Below, piece after piece: positions 62,323 to 64,000 of a stretch of 64,000 nucleotides of DNA; positions within the stretch are counted from its first letter, which is position 1; each line of letters opens with the position of its first letter. Under the pieces are notes generated by a model. The model was not told the origin of the DNA and searched no databases. It worked only from the letters and a program-made list of their open reading frames with translations. The stretch is from Paenibacillus sp. FSL W8-0186 (GTDB lineage Bacteria > Bacillota > Bacilli > Paenibacillales > Paenibacillaceae), in the NCBI RefSeq assembly GCF_037969765.1, contig NZ_CP150207.1, positions 2,156,001 to 2,220,000 of the forward strand. Direction: 5' to 3'. The translations under genes and the position numbers were made by a program.

Positions 62323-63633
62323 ATGACTGAACAAGCGAACACTGCCGCACCAGCATCCGGCTCCCGCGCGAGTGTTAAAAAGTTAAAAACAGCCGCTAGA
62401 GCCACAGCGTATCAGAAAGAATGGTTTATGGGGTTGAAGGAGAGAGTGGAATCCGGCGAACCGCTGGCTATCGTCAATGCGGATGTCCCTCAGGAAATTC
62501 TTCGAGCGATGGATATTCCCTATGTTGTCAATCAGTGGTGGTCCGCTGTCTGCTCAGCAAAGCAAATGGCCCCGTACTATCTTAATTTGTTGAATGAGTG
62601 CGGTTACCGTCAGGATTTGTGCCGCTATTGTTCGCTAGCACTAGCTGCAGCCATTGATCCGGAGCCGGAAAAAGGCCCTTGGGGCGGACTGCCTAAACCT
62701 ACGGTAGCTATAACTCGATTGACTTGCGATTCCCAGGCAAAAATATTTGAACTGCTGGCCCAGGAATACGGCGTGCCCTTCTATCCTTTGGAGAATACGG
62801 TTCCTTTGCAGATCCCGGACGAATGGTGGACCAAGGCGAGAAGAAACTGGGATGAACTGTTCGAACCCCATCGTTTAGATTTAATGGTGGAGGACTTTAA
62901 AGGATTGATTCGCTTTCTGGAAACGAACACGGGCAAAACCTTCAGTGAAAGCCGTTTTAAAGAGGTCATGAAATTAGTGAATGAACAGGCGGAATACAAC
63001 AAGAAAACGCGTGATCTTATAGCGCGAACCATTCCGGCTCCAGTCAGTATCACGGACACCGTACAAACCGTAATGGTGCCTCAATGGCAGCGAGGTACCG
63101 AGTGGGCTGTGGATATCGCACGCTCGCTTTACGAGGAAGTCAGTGATTTGGTAGAGCGCAAGGAGGCGGCTAACCCGAACGAGAGAATTCGCTTGGCTTG
63201 GGTGGGACGCGGCTTATGGTTCAATCTCGGATTTTATCAGCACTTCGAGGAGAAATATGGGGCATCTTTCATTTGGTCCATCTATCTTGGACTTGCAGCC
63301 GATGCTTACGCGAGATATGGTGAGGATTCTCTTCGTACCTTGGCCAGCCGTTTTGTGGGCATGGAAGACATGCTGCATATGCCGCCTTGGAATAGCGATT
63401 GGTATGTGAAGGAAGCCAAGCTGAATCAGATTGATGGTGTGGTTCATCTCATTTCAGACAGCTGCACACAGGGAGCTGGAGGAACTTATTTTATTAAAAA
63501 GGCGTTTGAAGCTGCAGGCATTCCTGTTCTTCAGCTGCGGGCTGACCCGGTTGATGCGCGTTCATGGGATGACTCGGCTATGATCAAGGAGCTTGAGCAA
63601 TTTCTGGAGGAACGAGTAAAGGTTAGGGCATGA
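62323..63633 (+). CDS. 2-hydroxyacyl-CoA dehydratase family, second subunit
   Basis: A 436-residue partner subunit. VNADVPQEILRAMDIPYVVN, then Cys77 (SAVCSAK), Cys100 and Cys103 (YRQDLCRYCS), Cys135 (TRLTCDSQ) and a late Cys in SDSCTQGAGG keep the family's cluster-ligand positions. Starts one base after the first subunit's stop. Such dimers dehydrate 2-hydroxyacyl-CoA or reduce benzoyl-CoA and need an ATP-dependent activator; none is in the window, though it could lie beyond the right edge. Confidence 0.8.
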   Translation: MTEQANTAAPASGSRASVKKLKTAARATAYQKEWFMGLKERVESGEPLAIVNADVPQEILRAMDIPYVVNQWWSAVCSAKQMAPYYLNLLNECGYRQDLCRYCSLALAAAIDPEPEKGPWGGLPKPTVAITRLTCDSQAKIFELLAQEYGVPFYPLENTVPLQIPDEWWTKARRNWDELFEPHRLDLMVEDFKGLIRFLETNTGKTFSESRFKEVMKLVNEQAEYNKKTRDLIARTIPAPVSITDTVQTVMVPQWQRGTEWAVDIARSLYEEVSDLVERKEAANPNERIRLAWVGRGLWFNLGFYQHFEEKYGASFIWSIYLGLAADAYARYGEDSLRTLASRFVGMEDMLHMPPWNSDWYVKEAKLNQIDGVVHLISDSCTQGAGGTYFIKKAFEAAGIPVLQLRADPVDARSWDDSAMIKELEQFLEERVKVRA

Positions 63634-63658
63634 TCATGATGAACAGGGGGTTAGGATA

Positions 63659-64000
63659 TTGAGTAAATCAGCGTTAGAAGGCGTAACCGTGCTTGATTTT
63701 ACACAATTTGAAGCCGGAACGGTCTGTACTCAAACCTTAGCGTGGCTGGGCGCCAACGTCATCAAGCTCGAGCGTCCTGGCACGGGAGAACAGGGGCGAG
63801 GTGCCTCGGCAGATCAAAAAGGGGCAGACTCCTACGGTTTTATTATATTAAATTCAAATAAGAAATCGATCACTGTGGATGTGAAGAAGCCAGAGGGCAA
63901 AGAGCTGGTCTACAAAATGATTGAAAAAGCGGATGTCATGGTTGAGAATTTTTCGCCGGGTGTTATTGAACGATTAGGCTTTGATTACGAAACCGTCCGC
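63659..64000 (+). CDS. CaiB/BaiF-type CoA-transferase (partial)
   Basis: The first 114 residues of a family III CoA-transferase, cut by the window end: LEGVTVLDFTQFEAGTVCTQ, LGANVIKLERPGTGEQGRG, NSNKKSITVDVKKPEGKELV and VMVENFSPGVIERLGFDY are diagnostic. Start is TTG 63659, about eight bases after AGGGGG. In phenyllactate or carnitine-type pathways such a transferase makes the CoA ester used by the 2-hydroxyacyl-CoA dehydratase, which fits its position directly after the dehydratase genes. Confidence 0.85.
   Translation, partial: MSKSALEGVTVLDFTQFEAGTVCTQTLAWLGANVIKLERPGTGEQGRGASADQKGADSYGFIILNSNKKSITVDVKKPEGKELVYKMIEKADVMVENFSPGVIERLGFDYETVR

Noticed and set aside
1..64000. CRISPR arrays, tRNA/rRNA genes, riboswitches, intact insertion sequences
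   Set aside because: Looked for regularly spaced repeats, tRNA-like ends, conserved aptamer cores and transposase motifs; none convincing.

Overview
The window looks like chromosomal DNA of a bacillithiol-using Firmicute, most likely Paenibacillaceae. The reasons are a YtxJ/BrxC-type bacilliredoxin, strong AGGAGG-type ribosome sites with frequent TTG and GTG starts, a gentisate pathway that uses a DinB-fold isomerase (described in Paenibacillus), and LacI/CcpA-type operators. No tRNA, rRNA, CRISPR array or intact insertion sequence was seen.

Region 1 (1-1.5 kb) holds the end of a TetR-type regulator and a VanZ/RDD membrane protein. Region 2 (1.5-13.1 kb) is a compact divergent gene cluster that reads as a small natural-product pathway. 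On the minus strand are a HipA-like kinase and a heterodimeric ABC exporter, the genes overlapping by a few bases. On the plus strand are a methyltransferase, a luciferase-type flavin monooxygenase, a PHP phosphatase, a stand-alone acyl carrier protein, an adenylating ligase, a PLP decarboxylase of the alanine-racemase fold and a BtrH/C39-like protein. Carrier protein, ligase, decarboxylase, flavin monooxygenase and BtrH-like protein are together the logic of the butirosin side-chain pathway (BtrI/J/K/O/H), but no aminoglycoside genes are present. The two arms are driven by back-to-back promoters whose -35 boxes overlap.

Region 3 (13.1-24.7 kb) is a patchwork of single genes (bacilliredoxin, SDR, MFS, P-loop kinase, GNAT, alpha/beta hydrolase, DUF1259 protein) mixed with many broken genes. 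Several have single-base frameshifts: a glucose-1-phosphate cytidylyltransferase, an HxlR regulator, a CynX-like transporter and two small genes. Others are internally deleted or truncated. Two copies of a 75-bp hairpin repeat lie here.

Region 4 (24.7-64 kb) is one large catabolic island with intact genes. It begins with a minus-strand gentisate operon (gentisate dioxygenase, DinB-type maleylpyruvate isomerase, fumarylpyruvate hydrolase), divergent from an IclR regulator and a hot-dog thioesterase. Then come acyl-CoA ligase, dehydrogenase/hydratase fusion, thiolase, P450, three ester hydrolases, one oligopeptide-type ABC transporter with four different binding proteins, two MmgE/PrpD proteins, four CapA-like proteins in two paralogous A/B pairs, a two-subunit 2-hydroxyacyl-CoA dehydratase homologue and the start of a CoA-transferase gene. 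A reasonable reading is uptake and hydrolysis of an ester- or amide-linked compound, CoA activation, beta-oxidation-like shortening, and aromatic ring cleavage through gentisate. The actual substrate cannot be read from the sequence. Most transcription units of the island carry a cre/LacI-like operator, and most share a short TnCAynGTGnA-like box.
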